A DNA stretch of 64,000 bases from NCBI RefSeq assembly GCF_002914585.1, contig NZ_PDDM01000025.1, positions 1 through 64,000 on the forward strand, written 5' to 3'. Source of the DNA: Pseudanabaena sp. BC1403. Its GTDB lineage: Bacteria > Cyanobacteriota > Cyanobacteriia > Pseudanabaenales > Pseudanabaenaceae. Numbering within the stretch: position 1 is the first letter of the stretch; each line of letters starts with the position of its first letter. The position numbers and the translations under genes are program-made. The notes beneath the pieces are model-generated. The model saw only the letters and a program-made list of their open reading frames with translations. It had not been told where the DNA came from and searched no databases. This document shows, piece after piece, positions 63,701-64,000 of the stretch.

Positions 63701-64000
63701 GTCCCAAACTGATACCAGCCAACCTAAACCGAGGAGGATTTGACCTAAATTAGACTGAAATGTAATTGCTGATGGATTTGTTGTGGTTAAACTTGATGCT
63801 TCAGAAGGCGATCGCAACTTTTCGGCTTTGTTAGTAATTTGGACTAAAACCCATCCGCAAACTCCAAAAGCTAAGCCTAATTTAAAAACGGAAACATTCC
63901 CAAATAAAAGCGCCCGACTAATGATCAATACGGTACTGTAAGCTCCCGTAATCAGCGCTAGTGGAAATGTCGAACTGTCGGCAGTATTTAAACTTTGGCG
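60752..64000 (-). CDS. very large polytopic membrane protein (5' end beyond the window)
   Basis: At least 1083 codons, nearly all hydrophobic: about 30 membrane helices separated by short Arg/Trp-containing loops. The frame stays open from 63928 to 64000 (reading PLALITGAYSTVLIISRALL), so the true start lies outside the window and the TTG at 63928 is not a start. No transporter or enzyme motif was recognised. Several loops contain RSDSIPLGKRD-like and Trp-rich segments. It is cyanobacterial in style (HIP1-rich) but of unknown function. It is convergent with the aldo/keto reductase. Confidence 0.8.
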   Translation of the reverse strand, partial: RQSLNTADSSTFPLALITGAYSTVLIISRALLFGNVSVFKLGLAFGVCGWVLVQITNKAEKLRSPSEASSLTTTNPSAITFQSNLGQILLGLGWLVSVWDKYPWQTFTISLLIAWMLCDRLVKREESSDLTYLFFWGLQILWLVQRLIPDAWKGDFTQQLLTLFQTQAEINLVGILLFPYLIITLVISAIYRDRQKYHLANTGELLALGFGVLLTIISVGYPSTIFVNLSLSAVTLFIVQARRSPTSKDLHSLVYFTHIVTLGAIVSGIYFFTRSTAIFAWAGFLLVTMLVEWSGVLVIGKLSLRPQEENLHLQAWRDSAWHIGASLAALSYILLWSSSVAGRNLVGNNLVNNSELLVASGYWGIAWLSVPISLTFLGTWREFADRDLAIKLSIAGLAIAQFLTWNGDGSRVIGLGIAFALMLVNTRRSKSLLTTFNTVGYGLLFIASLLWQFKFGDGYVAQLTFGINGAVVSVLLLYVLNHWLKYRRDRHVANLNLPLNQSYSQAFDIWAAILSTALLLLQTSQAALVFGFNQNDQLFVNLLPSTVLVTLGLVYRIWQDTGKSPFWTEWGIAWSVELLTSGAVVISNGSAIELAIANIALGFVTQLCGDWWMKRSGKDEYPRSWDIIPLIYGVMGSLLRIGNFSSLTGLFSLSTSLIGIGIGRRASQSNPIFKALTYLSMVVATFSAYELLFYQMLSSPQGGSLGDGLVVLAVLGCAIAYAYQLFANWIAPYLRLSYREIGISAHLHWTASAIFLLLGSFLNPATTSGVLGGGVAIALAAYAIAQGKRSDSIPLGKRDLGGSELWIYTGLTTSIGAIAYFIFFAFPNPWLINNVVQPYAAAIACILAAIIYQPPWEDWGWEERPWHNSAFALPLIFTFMTQSAIAIPCLVIVGIFYAIYAKVQDQIRATYITVFLWDWAIFQNVSQSLNEFSSFKFLINICVIGFTGLYFAQVEPNLRSPRTKALRHAFRSLLSGGMGLIAFVYSFTNPSIALSTWGLSAAFIIAGLAFRVRAYLFMGTFTFILLVISQAVTLVTQYSFLMWALGIFAGIGFILVAANFEVRRDRILALFRNVAIEMESWE

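Noticed and set aside
63928-63928. TTG at 63928 as start of the large membrane protein
   Set aside because: The frame is open and hydrophobic up to the window edge, so the gene continues outside.
1-64000. tRNA and rRNA genes
   Set aside because: I looked in all gaps for the T-arm GGTTCRA pattern with an acceptor stem and for rRNA cores and found none; a covariance search would be decisive.

Overview
The window is a piece of a cyanobacterial chromosome. It carries psaE, two photosystem II assembly factors (psb27, psb29/thf1), a CO2-hydration protein of the NDH-1 CupA/CupB family and several proteins known only from cyanobacteria. The HIP1 octamer GCGATCGC recurs dozens of times. Coding density is moderate, and gaps are unusually rich in long palindromes and small non-coding mobile elements. 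A Pseudanabaena-like filamentous cyanobacterium would fit, but that is an inference. No rRNA, tRNA or CRISPR array was found.

Layout. 1-18.3 kb is signalling-rich: a decayed ORF, a 1414-aa MASE1 hybrid histidine kinase, cutA, psb29, an acyl-CoA synthetase, a 2075-aa Ser/Thr kinase-ATPase-histidine kinase, a histidine kinase/DUF3685 response regulator pair, and psb27. At 18.6-21 kb are a DUF4912 protein and a D27-like protein, separated by one small mobile element inserted into another. At 21.2-24.7 kb is an AT-rich, HIP1-poor three-gene island: an Mrr-type nuclease with a novel N-terminus, an AAA ATPase and a TIGR02646-type HNH nuclease. The last two look like PtuA/PtuB of a Septu defence system. 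At 24.8-35.9 kb are a DUF697 GTPase with a Ca2+-type P-ATPase, hisB, a diguanylate cyclase overlapping bioF, a ferritin-like protein, mutM, psaE, an L,D-transpeptidase and a small conserved protein. At 36-37.4 kb are a methyltransferase, a hicBA pair with a partly duplicated junction, and a Uma2 remnant. 37.4-47 kb is housekeeping (infC, aroB, holA), a PilP-like lipoprotein, a sugar transferase, membrane proteins and a site-2-protease homologue without its HExxH motif. At 47.4-50.1 kb is dnaB interrupted by a full 429-aa intein. 50-60.6 kb holds three glycosyltransferases, a HAD protein, a CupA/B protein, a geranylgeranyl-reductase-family flavoprotein and an aldo/keto reductase. The right edge cuts a very large membrane protein.

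Three patterns connect the regions. (1) More than twenty near-perfect palindromes (arms 11-28 bp) sit at gene ends. They tend to have a shared outer cap (AAACCCAA...TTGGGTTT), a shared GC core (like GGCGCTAAGCGCC) and a locus-specific middle. Several contain the stop codons of one or both neighbours, and some lie between divergent genes where a terminator makes no sense. (2) A family of about 130-bp elements (family A) has termini AATTCTCATTAT...ATAATGAGAATT, internal hairpins and 8-10 bp target duplications at three copies; it appears to prefer landing in other palindromes. (3) A family of about 105-bp elements (family B) has termini TAATACCAA...TTGGTATAA and lies directly 3' of genes.
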